64,000 nucleotides of DNA, taken from contig NZ_CP019449.1 in the NCBI RefSeq assembly GCF_001984035.1, forward strand, positions 620,001 through 684,000, read 5' to 3'. Below the pieces are notes generated by a model. The model was not told the origin of the DNA. It ran no database searches and saw only the letters and a program-made list of their open reading frames with translations. Positions 34,705 through 43,459 of the stretch are shown here, in pieces. Position 1 is the first letter of the stretch. Each line of letters starts with the position of its first letter. The stretch is from Sphingopyxis sp. QXT-31. Its GTDB lineage: Bacteria > Pseudomonadota > Alphaproteobacteria > Sphingomonadales > Sphingomonadaceae. The translations under genes were made by a program, and so were the position numbers.

Positions 34705-36704
34705 CGATCGGCATCCTGAAAAAGGGTGCGATGCGGCGTCGTATCACTAGTGGCCGGAGGTTCGAGAACCAATATCCCGGCGACCCGCTCCCTGATCGGC
34801 TCGAGATATTCGGCCGACAGTTCGGCAGGCTGCGATAACAGAATGATTTGAGTATCGAGACCCGTGAGGAAGGCCAGCACATTGTGGCGATGTGCGGGGT
34901 CGAGACGTGCGAGCGGCGTGTCCATGACGATGGGAAAGCGCGGCGAGACCATGCCGATCGCAGCCATCAGTGCAAGGGTGAAAATCTGCGTTTCGCCGGC
35001 GCTGAGATCCTTGGTGCGCAAATCCCGACCCTTGCTGTCGAACAGACCGACCGAACCATCGGCAGCGATCCGTATGTCCTCCACCTCTTTCTTGTGCGCC
35101 ATGGCGCGATAGGCGACGGTGACAGCCTTGGAAATCGTATCGAGGTTGAGCGGAAACAGCCGGTGGACCAGCGTCTCTACGACCTTGCCGAGCTGTTCGG
35201 CAAGGTCGGCCTTCGCAAGGACTGGCGCAGCGCTTGCTGCCTCGGAGCGGATGCGCGCCGCTTCCCGCCGCTTTGCCGCTAATTCACCGCGCAGCCCGTC
35301 AAGCTTCCGCGTAATCTCACGCGAACTCTCCTCGAGCTGTCCGATTTCTTCCTGGGTATGTCGCAATTCTTCGGCGAGGGATTGCGACTGGCCATCAACG
35401 CCCCGCTGTTCTGCAATTTTGAGGTCGATCGCCTCGACGGCGGCGTCCGCCGCTTCCACCGCAATTGAAAGCGATCCGATCGTGTCGGTGGCGAGGCCTT
35501 CGATATCGCGTAGCCGCGCATCGACAGCATGCCGCTCGGTTTCCCCTAGGTGCCCAAGCCGCAAGTCTTCGGTCACTACAGCAGTGTCCGTCTCGTCCCA
35601 GAGCCGGCGGATTTGTTCCACAAGGCCCTCGCTCAGCAATTCATCCGGAAAACCTGCGGTAAATCGTTCGAATCGTTCGTTGCTGAACGTCCGGCTGGCA
35701 GCACGGTGCTGCGACTCTGCCTCTACAGCGATTCGGCTCCGAACTGCGCTCCGCAGCTTTTTGCCCGAAAGACCGAGGGCAAGATCGGATGAGAGGCGCT
35801 CGCGCAACTGCTCCACAAGACGTTCGCGCGACCGATCGAGGCGTTCGCGTTCTTCGAACAATTGCTTGAAATTAGCATAGCTCTCGCCGTGAAGGCTGCC
35901 GATGCGCTGAATGATTGTGTCGCGGGCGAGGCGCAATGGTTCGACGCGCGCGCCGATCTCATCCAGCCGCGCAAGACAGTCGGCTTCATCCGAAGCAAGC
36001 TGGCGAACGACGTCGGCGACATCGTCATAGGCTTCGCCAATGGCCCCCTTAAGCGACCGGCGACGGTCGCGTGCGTAGGTGACCAGATCGTCGGACAATG
36101 TGCGGAGCAGCGGCACGCCGAGTGCGTTCTCGATGCCCTGACGAACCTGGACGTCGAGATCGGCAAGGGCAAGCCGCTCGAGTTGCTCGCCATCGAAGAT
36201 GAAGAATGGGGCGAGGCGCGCTGGCACCAGTTCGTCGGCGATGATCGCTCGTGTTACGGCAAAACGTTCGTCCCCTTCCGGGACCGGAACGATGTCCTCG
36301 TCTGGGCCTGTCCAGATGCGCACTTCCTCGTCGCTGCGGTGGTGCTTGCCGCCCGCGCCGAAATACCAGTTCCGCTGAAGGATCAGTCTTTCGTCTGCCT
36401 CGCCGTCGAATATCAGTTCGACCAGCATCGTTGCCTCGCCCCGACGCGCTTTGTCATTCAGCGCACGCTCAAGAAATGCGTCATAGCCGAGGTCGCCGCG
36501 TCCGCCCGGGGTAGCACGGGCGACAAGCGGCAGGCCTTCACGGCCATAGAGACAGAGGATCAATGCCTCCAGCAGGCTGGTTTTGCCGAAGCCGTTGCGT
36601 CCTTCGATTACGATAGTGTTCCCGGCGCCTGCGAAGGCGTTCAGGTTCAAAGTGAATTCGTCGAATGCTTTCCAGTTCTTGAGCCGGATCGTGGACAGCT
36701 TCAT
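34701..36704 (-). CDS. dndD: DndD, SMC-like ATPase of DNA phosphorothioation
   Basis: A 667-residue ATPase that powers the modification complex. Walker A is GRNGFGKT (35-42). LVPARLAPFFIFDGEQLERLALAD is the DndD motif. Coiled-coil segments flank the middle (about 220-310 and 420-500). The signature DLSAGETQIFTLALMAAIG and Walker B FPIVMDTPLARLD are intact. It overlaps the small protein gene upstream and dndE downstream by four bases each. A paralogue of similar size lies at 25780-27828. Confidence 0.92.
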   Translation of the reverse strand: MKLSTIRLKNWKAFDEFTLNLNAFAGAGNTIVIEGRNGFGKTSLLEALILCLYGREGLPLVARATPGGRGDLGYDAFLERALNDKARRGEATMLVELIFDGEADERLILQRNWYFGAGGKHHRSDEEVRIWTGPDEDIVPVPEGDERFAVTRAIIADELVPARLAPFFIFDGEQLERLALADLDVQVRQGIENALGVPLLRTLSDDLVTYARDRRRSLKGAIGEAYDDVADVVRQLASDEADCLARLDEIGARVEPLRLARDTIIQRIGSLHGESYANFKQLFEERERLDRSRERLVEQLRERLSSDLALGLSGKKLRSAVRSRIAVEAESQHRAASRTFSNERFERFTAGFPDELLSEGLVEQIRRLWDETDTAVVTEDLRLGHLGETERHAVDARLRDIEGLATDTIGSLSIAVEAADAAVEAIDLKIAEQRGVDGQSQSLAEELRHTQEEIGQLEESSREITRKLDGLRGELAAKRREAARIRSEAASAAPVLAKADLAEQLGKVVETLVHRLFPLNLDTISKAVTVAYRAMAHKKEVEDIRIAADGSVGLFDSKGRDLRTKDLSAGETQIFTLALMAAIGMVSPRFPIVMDTPLARLDPAHRHNVLAFLTGLDTQIILLSQPAELSAEYLEPIRERVAGILVLEPPATSDTTPHRTLFQDADR

Positions 36705-36910
36705 GCAGCGCCTTCCCCGAGCGCCGAAGAAATGACCCTGTCGATATCGTCGAAGAGGCCGCGCCGCCGGCGCATACCAGAATAGTCCTGCTCGAGCCGG
36801 AGGAGTTCGCGGAATAGGCGCGGATCAATGCCTTCCTTGGAGCAGACGTCATCAAGGACCTGGTCGGCCTCGGGTGCAAGCAGCAGGCCGATTTTGTCGT
36901 CCACCGTCAT
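36701..36910 (-). CDS. DNA modification-associated small protein
   Basis: A 69-residue protein between dndC and dndD, overlapping both by four bases. MTVDDKIGLLLAPEADQVLDDVCSKEGIDPRLFRELLRLEQDY is helical, and RRRRGLFDDIDRVI follows. Similar small genes sit at this place in many dnd clusters and have no settled function. It resembles the protein at 25586-25783, supporting a shared origin of both modules. Confidence 0.8.
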   Translation of the reverse strand: MTVDDKIGLLLAPEADQVLDDVCSKEGIDPRLFRELLRLEQDYSGMRRRRGLFDDIDRVISSALGEGAA

Positions 36911-38037
36911 ACTTTGGGTTCCTCGGCGGCGCGCGCCAGCCGCGTTGCGTCGTCCGCCCAGATCGAATGGATCTGCTGAATTTCCGACTCGCTGATAAGG
37001 GGTTCGCCGACTTCCGCCTGCACCTTGATCAGCCGGTCGAGAATCATTCGCCGTGCCTCGAAGGTGAACGGGCCTGGGATGAGGGAGCCGTCGGCGAGAT
37101 GCGACCGCGCCCCGGTGCGCCGGCGCGCCATGCGCATCTCGGCATCCTGGCGAATCTCGGCAAGCCAGTCACGAAAGTCCATCAAGGGTTCGAGATGTTC
37201 GTTCCCGGTACCGATGAAGCCTTCCATACTATGGTCCTTGACGATAACGGTGCAGGTCCAACAGCCGAAGCGTGACGACGATGTTCCGCAGGACGGAGCG
37301 TCATCTTTATCCAGAACGAGCGGGCATTCACCGCCGGCCGCATTTCGATAGAGCGTGACAAGCTGCCTGTGCGATCCACCCCATGGCGGACGACGCTGCA
37401 GCAAGACCTGCCATACCTCGTCAGTTGAAAATTCCACGATCGGCCGAAATACTAGGCAGCCCGCCAGGGAATTGTGCGGGTTAAGCCGTTCGCCGTTCGA
37501 ATAGCGATTCACGCTCATGGCGCGCGTCGCCGATTCCTGCCGCCGCACACCGAGCAGCAAAATGGCTTGCCCAGTCTCGTCGATAGTCGAGCGGATATAA
37601 TGCGAGGTTGGCTGAATCTTCATCCTGTCGGTGCACCAGCGGAATGAGCGGCTGGGCGACGGATAGCCTCTGCCGATCAAATTCACCCAGAAGGTCTGGT
37701 CAATCTTCGGGCTGGTCTTCACCACGGTCACCGGAAGACGAAGCGCCGGTACCACGCTCCGCATCCGTTCGAGCATGGCGTCGAGGTGACGTGCGATCAG
37801 CGGCGCTTCGACAAGCGTATCATTGGCAACGATATGGACGGGCCGCGTGCGTGCGCTCGGCGGCAGATCGAGAAGCATTTCGAAGACTAGTTGGGCGACG
37901 AGCGTGCTGTCCTTCCCGCCTGAAAAGCCGATGATCCAAGGAAAATCATGTGCGGCGCGATATTCGGCAAGAAGTTCCGCGCGTGCGAACTCAAGTTTGC
38001 TGCCTAAGTCCTCCACCTCATTCAGCAGCGTTGCCAT
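36907..38037 (-). CDS. dndC: DndC, phosphorothioation ATP pyrophosphatase/sulfurtransferase
   Basis: A PAPS-reductase-like enzyme that activates the DNA backbone or sulfur donor with ATP. The PP-loop SGGKDST is at 39-45. Cysteines at 135 (RWCTDRMK), 250, 259 and 262 (CGTSSSRFGCWTC) are the expected Fe-S ligands, and another lies at 238. I start it at 38037 (MATLLNEVEDLG, 376 residues) where AAGGGG is just upstream. An ATG at 38049 adds four residues, and the longer open frame overlaps dndA too far. It overlaps the dndA 3' end by 20 bases. Confidence 0.93.
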   Translation of the reverse strand: MATLLNEVEDLGSKLEFARAELLAEYRAAHDFPWIIGFSGGKDSTLVAQLVFEMLLDLPPSARTRPVHIVANDTLVEAPLIARHLDAMLERMRSVVPALRLPVTVVKTSPKIDQTFWVNLIGRGYPSPSRSFRWCTDRMKIQPTSHYIRSTIDETGQAILLLGVRRQESATRAMSVNRYSNGERLNPHNSLAGCLVFRPIVEFSTDEVWQVLLQRRPPWGGSHRQLVTLYRNAAGGECPLVLDKDDAPSCGTSSSRFGCWTCTVIVKDHSMEGFIGTGNEHLEPLMDFRDWLAEIRQDAEMRMARRRTGARSHLADGSLIPGPFTFEARRMILDRLIKVQAEVGEPLISESEIQQIHSIWADDATRLARAAEEPKV

Positions 38038-39223
38038 ATACCCCTTCATCCTTCCATTCTGCTGACCGGCTGATCTGTGCGAGACCCGTCGCCGAATCGG
38101 CAAGTACGCGCGCCGCTCTATTGACCTCGTCCAACGTCGTCGAGCGGCCAAATCCAATTCTGACCGCGCCTTCGGTTCGTTCTGCTCCAAAGCCGAGCGC
38201 GCGCAGGACGTGGCTCGGTTCAAGCGCCTCTGCCGTGCACGCGGATCCCGATGAGATAGCGATCCGATCGCTCACCGCCATCACCAAAGCCTCTGCGTCA
38301 ACCCCTTCGAAGCTGAGGTTGAGATTGCCTGGCCAGCGCCGATCGAGCGTGCCGTTCACCGCGAATTTCGCGCCGCGGGCGGAAAGTTCTTCGAGAAAGG
38401 CTTCCTGGAGGCACAGAAGATGCGTTCGCTCGCCGGCCATCGTCGCCGCGGCCAACGCACTGGCTGCGCCTATCCCGACGCAGAGCGGGGTGGGGAGGGT
38501 GCCTGCACGCAGCCCAGCCTCCTGACCGCCGCCATCGATTTGCGGAGCGAGATCGCGCTGGAGCGAACGGCGGATGTAGGCTGCGCCGATACCCTTTGGG
38601 CCATAGAATTTATGCGCGGACAGGCTCATAAGGTCTATCGCGGCATGTCCGACATCCAAGGGAATCTTACCTGCTGCCTGCGCCGCATCGCTGTGAAAGA
38701 TCGCGCCGCGCTCCCGGCAGATATGCCCGATGGTGGCAAGGTCCTGAATAACCCCGATCTCGTTGTTCACGGCCATAATGGTGACGAGCGCGGTCGCCTC
38801 GTCGACGAGTTTGTCGAGATTTGCGATCGAAACCAGTCCATCCGAGCCGACGTCAGCCCACACGACCTCGAAGCCCTGCTTGCCGAGCCTTGCAAGCACT
38901 TCGATCACCGCCTTATGTTCGGTTGCCGCGCTCACAATCCTTCGTCGGCCCCGGTCCGCCATCATATGCGCCGCGGACTTCAGCAGTAGATTATTGGCCT
39001 CGGTCGCGCCCGAGGTGAAGATTATCTCGCTCGACCGCGCGCCGATCAGCTTCGCCACATCCGCGCGCGCCTTGGCAATGGCCTGCGCCGCGCTTTGCCC
39101 ATATTGATGCTCGCTCGCGTGGGGGTTTCCGAAATCGTCGGAAAAATAGGGCAGCATGGCCGCCAGCACGCCCTGATCGACGGGAGTTGTCGCCTGAAAG
39201 TCGAGATAGAGAGGGCGCGTCAT
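38018..39223 (-). CDS. dndA: DndA, cysteine desulfurase (IscS/NifS-like)
   Basis: Takes sulfur from L-cysteine using PLP and passes it on as a persulfide. The PLP Lys is K205 in LSAHKFYGPKGIGAAYIRR. The active Cys is C329 in IAISSGSACTAEALEPS. HSDAAQAAGKIPLD is the usual cofactor-contact segment. At 401 residues it is normal for DndA/IscS. It sits directly before dndC and overlaps it, which supports dndA over a housekeeping iscS. The GTPase gene ends 115 bases upstream on the same strand. Confidence 0.92.
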   Translation of the reverse strand: MTRPLYLDFQATTPVDQGVLAAMLPYFSDDFGNPHASEHQYGQSAAQAIAKARADVAKLIGARSSEIIFTSGATEANNLLLKSAAHMMADRGRRRIVSAATEHKAVIEVLARLGKQGFEVVWADVGSDGLVSIANLDKLVDEATALVTIMAVNNEIGVIQDLATIGHICRERGAIFHSDAAQAAGKIPLDVGHAAIDLMSLSAHKFYGPKGIGAAYIRRSLQRDLAPQIDGGGQEAGLRAGTLPTPLCVGIGAASALAAATMAGERTHLLCLQEAFLEELSARGAKFAVNGTLDRRWPGNLNLSFEGVDAEALVMAVSDRIAISSGSACTAEALEPSHVLRALGFGAERTEGAVRIGFGRSTTLDEVNRAARVLADSATGLAQISRSAEWKDEGVYGNAAE

Positions 39224-39338
39224 GCACAGTCTCTAGCACAGAGCAGGCGCATTGGGAGATCGGAGAAACCGGGGTCAGCCGATTTCCTCTGCCGGCCCTG
39301 GCCGTATGGGGTGCGAACATCCTCGAAAACGCTTGGAA

Positions 39339-41627
39339 TCATGGACGTCCGAGCATCCTTCCGCCGACCGCTTCGACGCTCGATGTCACCGTTTCGATGA
39401 TCTCGCCGAGCAACTGCCTGGCGCCGCTGGTCATCGCGGCTTCCGGGACCGGGGCAGCCGTTCTGTAAATCTCGGCAATCCTAGTAGCGCGGACCCAGGT
39501 CGAACCCGAACCGCGAGGAGCGTGCGCCTCGGTCCAGTCGACCATTCTGTCTTCGATCAGCCGCCGTCTGGTAAGCGCCAGCAGGCCGCTAGCGACCAGC
39601 CGCCGGATGCGCGACACGGCCTTGGTCCGGTCATCATCCTCGAGCTGATTGGCTTCCGGACTGTCCAGATAGAGCGAGATTGCTTCCTGAAGATGCCGGT
39701 GAAAGTCGGCGAGCGGTTGCAGCGTGTCATATTCGACGTCGGCACCAGTACTGATGCGTTTTGTCAGAGCCTTTATGCGCGTCCAATGTTCGCGGCGGTA
39801 GTTCGCGAAGGTGGAGATGCCAAGCCGCGCGAGCCACGGACCATGGAATTTTTCAACGGCGTCCTGCACGGCCAATATCATGCCTGTCGGGTCATAATGC
39901 AAATTGCCTTCGGGTTCGTCGGCTTGCGCCTCGGCGGCAGCTTCGAATTGCGATAGCATGCGTTCCAGCTGGCCTCGCATATATCGGGCCGCCTTGGCCG
40001 GTAGATCGCGCAGCACGCGGTCGGTACCGCCGAGCATGAAGCATCGGTCGTCCAAGCCATGTTCGATCGAATTGACGACATCGGAGCCTACGAATTCCCG
40101 AAGCCGGGCGAGGGCGCTCAATACCGACGACATGACGTGTGCGCGTCGGTCAGCAGGACTTGAGAGGCTTGGACCTTTGATCAGGTCGAAATGGGTGAAA
40201 GCAACGACCAGCTTGTCCGAATGGCCCTGCGAAGCGACAGCGCGAAGGACCGACAAAGGTGCCGCCTGCATCGGCTGCTGAGCATTGTCGACGAGAAGGA
40301 TGACGTCAGCGTCGTCGAAGCGCCCGGTGATGTTCGTTGAAATGCTGGCGCCATAGTCGGGTGTGTGGCCAAGACCTTGCCCGTCGATGAGGACAAGCTG
40401 CGTCCCGTCTTCGCGCATCTCCGGATAAAGTGGCCCCTTGACTCTTATCCCGTCGACCACCGGCGTCAGAAGCCGTCCGAAATGTGGCCAGAAATTGCTT
40501 GAAAACCAACGAATGGTGCTGATGAACTCGGTGCGGTCTCCTGTCGAGAAAGTCCAGTATTCTGGCCATTTTCCCGAAGGTCCCGAAAGCGTGCCCTTCG
40601 CCACCATCGCGAAGCGCGCGGCGATGGCATCGAGGATGTCGTGGACCAAGTTCCCGAAATCATCCTGCTCGTGCAGAACAGCCTCGAACGCCTCCTCGAT
40701 CAGATCGTCAAGCGCTTCGCGATCCTTTGCCTCGAACGACTCCTTGCCGATCGTGACGATACTTTCGACCTCCGAGGAAATTTGCTCGGCCAGAGCCTCG
40801 ATGCGAGCGACGAAAGCTTCGACATCGCGTACATTTCGAGCACGCTCATCTTCCGGAAGGTCGCCTTCGTCGAAATTCCCGGCGAAGCTTTCTGAGGCGT
40901 CATCGCCGTCATCGTCGAAGGAAAAGTCATCGTCTGCATCGCTGCTGCCCGGTGCCCGGTGCGGGCCAAGGATATAGCTGAGCCGAAATCGTTGATCTCG
41001 GTGGTTGAGCAGTCGTTCGGCAACTTTCGAATGCAGGCCGTTATGGGCTGCCATCGCAGCATCGAGAACGCATTCCTCGATTAGCGACTGGATTTGAAGC
41101 TCGGGAAAAAATGTGACGACGGCTTCATAATCTCCTTCGGCGAGAATGACCTCAATGTCGGCGATCGTCGTCTTGGCGGGAGCGGTCGATGGGAACCGGT
41201 CGGTCTCGGGGGCTGAGCCGATCAGCTGCCGCAGCAACGTGGTCTTTCCCGCGCCCGTCGTGCCGACAAACAGGACCCGCGAATAGCCGTCCGCTTTCCC
41301 GGGTAGCGGCAGAAGGCTGTCGCGCAGTTGAAGCGAAGACCGGTCCGGCGGGGTCAGGTCATCGTAAAAGGCCGCGACCACCTCCGCGTAGAATCGCGCT
41401 TCCGCTTCGGGACGACGCACGGGATTCCACCAGTTCCGATCCCCCAGGATTTCGTTCATTTCCTCCACCATCTCGTCGGCGAGGTCGTCATCCTTCGTAT
41501 TGAGCCCGCGACGGACCTTACGGCCAAGCTTGCCCGAAGCATCCTGCTTCAAGGGGTGGCGAAAGGTGATCGTCCAGCCCGGCCGGCTCGAACGCGTCTT
41601 TGAAGCTGTAAAAGGGGCCTTGGCCAT
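39339..41627 (-). CDS. Large dynamin-like P-loop GTPase upstream of dndA
   Basis: About 762 residues, start placed at MAKAPFTASK. The P-loop GTTGAGKTT is at 122-130 after a basic N-terminal region (WTITFRHPLKQDASGKLGRKVRRGL). QLVLIDGQGLGHTPDYG could be the switch II region, and KLVVAFTHFDLIKG a G4-like THFD. An acidic insert (DADDDFSFDDDGDD) and long helical stretches separate these, as in dynamin-like or large stress GTPases. It is not a standard dnd gene, but shares strand and probably promoter with dndA. It may sense or assist defence. The exact family is unknown to me. Confidence 0.65.
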   Translation of the reverse strand: MAKAPFTASKTRSSRPGWTITFRHPLKQDASGKLGRKVRRGLNTKDDDLADEMVEEMNEILGDRNWWNPVRRPEAEARFYAEVVAAFYDDLTPPDRSSLQLRDSLLPLPGKADGYSRVLFVGTTGAGKTTLLRQLIGSAPETDRFPSTAPAKTTIADIEVILAEGDYEAVVTFFPELQIQSLIEECVLDAAMAAHNGLHSKVAERLLNHRDQRFRLSYILGPHRAPGSSDADDDFSFDDDGDDASESFAGNFDEGDLPEDERARNVRDVEAFVARIEALAEQISSEVESIVTIGKESFEAKDREALDDLIEEAFEAVLHEQDDFGNLVHDILDAIAARFAMVAKGTLSGPSGKWPEYWTFSTGDRTEFISTIRWFSSNFWPHFGRLLTPVVDGIRVKGPLYPEMREDGTQLVLIDGQGLGHTPDYGASISTNITGRFDDADVILLVDNAQQPMQAAPLSVLRAVASQGHSDKLVVAFTHFDLIKGPSLSSPADRRAHVMSSVLSALARLREFVGSDVVNSIEHGLDDRCFMLGGTDRVLRDLPAKAARYMRGQLERMLSQFEAAAEAQADEPEGNLHYDPTGMILAVQDAVEKFHGPWLARLGISTFANYRREHWTRIKALTKRISTGADVEYDTLQPLADFHRHLQEAISLYLDSPEANQLEDDDRTKAVSRIRRLVASGLLALTRRRLIEDRMVDWTEAHAPRGSGSTWVRATRIAEIYRTAAPVPEAAMTSGARQLLGEIIETVTSSVEAVGGRMLGRP

Positions 41628-41630
41628 AGC

Positions 41631-41713
41631 GTTGTTCCATGTTGTTCCGACATGCCTTGACACAGATCGTCCCAGGGCGCAAGTGAAGGTCGTTAGGAAC
41701 AACGCGGAACAAC
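41631..41713. promoter_or_regulatory. Operator with four octamers between the divergent dnd-side and Cas2-like genes
   Basis: GTTGTTCC occurs at 41631-41638 and 41641-41648, and its inverse GGAACAAC at 41696-41703 and 41706-41713. Each pair is spaced by exactly ten bases, one DNA turn, and the pairs mirror each other across 47 bases. The left pair lies 4-21 bases upstream of the GTPase start and the right pair about 20 bases before the small gene. This should be the binding site of a cooperative repressor controlling both directions. Confidence 0.8.
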
Positions 41714-41733
41714 GTAAAGTGAGGATTTTCAAT

Positions 41734-42051
41734 ATGTCTGATAGTTCGAATCGACTTTCCATGCTCATGGTGAGCTTTGACCTCCCCCATCCGGTGCCGG
41801 GCGACCGGCGCTACAAGGCTATCGACCGGTACCTCAGCGCGATCGGCACTGTGATGCGGCCGCTCAAGCAGGTCCGCTTTGTCATGACGCGTGCGCATCC
41901 CGACGTCGTGCTTCAGGAAGTTCGGTCGCGCATCGGGGCCCGCGGTGCAGTGGCTGTGGTTCGCGTGAGCCGGCGCTCAGCCGTCTTTGTAAACGATGCC
42001 GCCATTCGGGCGTCAGTGCGCAAGGCGATCAGGCAAGCAGGCTCACGATGA
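41734..42051 (+). CDS. Small Cas2/SinR-like ferredoxin-fold protein
   Basis: A 105-residue protein with GTGAGG nine bases before its ATG. The start SNRLSMLMVSFDLPHPVPGDRRYKAIDRYLSAIGTVMRPLKQVRFVMT resembles Cas2/VapD/SinR-type proteins, with an early Asp after a hydrophobic strand. The rest is basic (RRSAVFVNDAAIRASVRKAIRQAG). It is divergent from the GTPase-dnd operon and shares its repeat-rich control region. It may be a nuclease toxin or accessory factor; this is by fold pattern only. No CRISPR genes accompany it. Confidence 0.5.
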   Translation: MSDSSNRLSMLMVSFDLPHPVPGDRRYKAIDRYLSAIGTVMRPLKQVRFVMTRAHPDVVLQEVRSRIGARGAVAVVRVSRRSAVFVNDAAIRASVRKAIRQAGSR

Positions 42052-42509
42052 ACTATGCGCCATGAATCCGCGCCTTCAAAAGGCCGGTCCGTGGGTGTGT
42101 GTGCACCGGACCAAGCGCGTGCCGCGATAGAATGCGGACGGCGTCCAAAGTCGGCGTCCGGGTCGGAGCCGATTGGATAGCGTGTGTTGAATTAGGCTAG
42201 TTTGGTGATACCCGCGTCAGGTTCGACTAGGTGCCGGTCCTATTTTCCGACCCCGGCTTCCGGTCACCGCGCAAATCGCCGGACTGCGCGTTCTCGCTAT
42301 TTGTTGAGGCAATTTGCGGGTCGTCGAGCGTACGCTCTATCGTCATTTTCGGGATCGGCTGAGGGTCTGCTTTTTCGCGATTGGTCCCCGAAAGTTGTCC
42401 GTCCGCTACCGGCCAACACCAGAAGCAACTTCTGGATCGGACAGTTAGGTTGAAACGGCAGCGAATTTGACTGCGATCAGGGTAATCCATCTCGAAACTC
42501 GCGCGGCCG
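42052..42509. other. Intergenic region, probable edge of the dnd island
   Basis: 458 bases without a supported gene. It contains the 14-mer CCGCTACCGGCCAA at 42403-42416, repeated at 45076-45089 beyond the MAPEG gene. No tRNA-Gly 3' end copy is seen. I regard it as degraded boundary sequence. Confidence 0.4.
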
Positions 42510-42881
42510 TTATTCTCTATCGCTCGCATTGCGGCCGCTCGATTTCGACGGCTTCTGCGGGACGCTGCTTCCGTGTTCGCTCCACCAAGCGGTCAGCGCT
42601 TCCATCATCGGCCCGAGCGCGCGAGCTTTTGACGTCATTTCATATTCGACGCGCGGAGGCACCTCCGCGAACACCGTGCGCGATATCAAGCCATCGGCTT
42701 CGAGTTCGCGTAGCTGTGCGGTCAGCATGTGCTGCGTGATCCCCGGAATTCCCTTTCGCAGTTCTCCGAAGCGATAGATCCGCTGGTGGAGCAGCCACAT
42801 GATCTCGAGCTTCCATTTACCCGAGAGCATCGCGAATGCTCGACGCATCTCGTTCTGCATCGTGAATTCATATTCCGGCAT
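42510..42881 (-). CDS. HxlR family transcriptional regulator
   Basis: A 123-residue winged-helix protein. The family pattern is MLSGKWKLEIMWLLHQRIYRFGELRKGIPGITQHMLTAQLRELEADGLISR and VFAEVPPRVEYEMT. Members respond to aldehydes, quinones or redox stress and usually control a neighbouring divergent gene. Here that is the DoxX-like/SDR/MAPEG group. The likely operator lies between them at 42887-42900. The typical N-terminal Cys near position 10 is absent (MPEYEFTMQNEMRRAF), so Cys-based sensing is unlikely. Confidence 0.9.
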   Translation of the reverse strand: MPEYEFTMQNEMRRAFAMLSGKWKLEIMWLLHQRIYRFGELRKGIPGITQHMLTAQLRELEADGLISRTVFAEVPPRVEYEMTSKARALGPMMEALTAWWSEHGSSVPQKPSKSSGRNASDRE

Positions 42882-42886
42882 TAGTC

Positions 42887-42900
42887 AGTATTTCCATACT
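42887..42900. promoter_or_regulatory. Probable HxlR operator
   Basis: AGTATTTCCATACT has 5-base arms (AGTAT/ATACT) around TTCC and starts five bases before the HxlR start codon, in the shared divergent region. Symmetry and place suggest HxlR binding and autoregulation. Confidence 0.5.
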
Positions 42901-43037
42901 TAGTGTCAAAAATTCATCCTACTTGCCTAGATTCATCATAGGCCTCAAATTCTATACATGCACACGGCCGAGGGAGCAATCGGTCGCGGCGCAGAGGCTG
43001 TTTTTTGTCGAGCAATCTCGACCATGAGGAAGAATTT

Positions 43038-43436
43038 GTGGCCGCCATTTATACCTATTGGATCAGCACCGCTCTCTTGTCGGCGCTCTATCTGTCATCC
43101 GCATTTCTGTACCTGATGAAGCGGGACTTCGTCCGAAAGGCCCAGGCCGATCTGGGCTATCATGCCGCGCATCTGGCGCCGCTGATGATCGTCGTGAAGA
43201 TCCTCGGGCCGGCCGCGATCCTCTCGCGCGTCAACGTGCCGCTCAGCGATCTCGCCTATGCCGGCATCTTCTATCACCTGATCCTGTCCGGAATGGCCCA
43301 TCTCGGAGTGCGCAGTTTCAAGGGCGCGCTGCCCGCCGCCATCGGCCTGGTTCTCCTCGCCGCGTCGTTCGCAACGCAAAACTTCGCTCGCGACGTGCCT
43401 TCACCCTATGCGCCCGCTGCTGTGGCGCCTTGCTAA
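43038..43436 (+). CDS. DoxX-like membrane protein
   Basis: A 132-residue protein with four hydrophobic helices: IYTYWISTALLSALYLSSAFLYL, HLAPLMIVVKILGPAAIL, LAYAGIFYHLILSGMAHLG and LPAAIGLVLLAASFATQ. This is the DoxX-like family layout. I place the start at GTG 43038 because AGGAAG lies five bases upstream; a TTG at 43005 is the longer option. It is divergent from the HxlR gene and followed by an SDR gene 23 bases later. Related proteins are often HxlR-controlled; their function is unclear. Confidence 0.75.
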   Translation: MAAIYTYWISTALLSALYLSSAFLYLMKRDFVRKAQADLGYHAAHLAPLMIVVKILGPAAILSRVNVPLSDLAYAGIFYHLILSGMAHLGVRSFKGALPAAIGLVLLAASFATQNFARDVPSPYAPAAVAPC

Positions 43437-43459
43437 AACCTGAAGAATTGGAGATGAAC

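Noticed and set aside
25780..36704. Calling the two DndD-type ATPases SbcC or RecN housekeeping genes
   Set aside because: Both have the FFxFDGEQ motif, a preceding small protein gene and a following DndE-like domain, which fit DndD better.
38018..39223. Calling the desulfurase a housekeeping iscS
   Set aside because: It overlaps dndC, and no Fe-S cluster assembly genes are nearby.
41734..42051. A CRISPR locus next to the Cas2-like gene
   Set aside because: No cas1, no repeat-spacer array and no leader-like repeats are seen within several kilobases.
42052..42509. attR copy of tRNA-Gly at the right side of the dnd genes
   Set aside because: GGTTCGACTAGGTGCCGG near 42219 shares only the GGTTCGA start with the tRNA T arm; the rest does not match.
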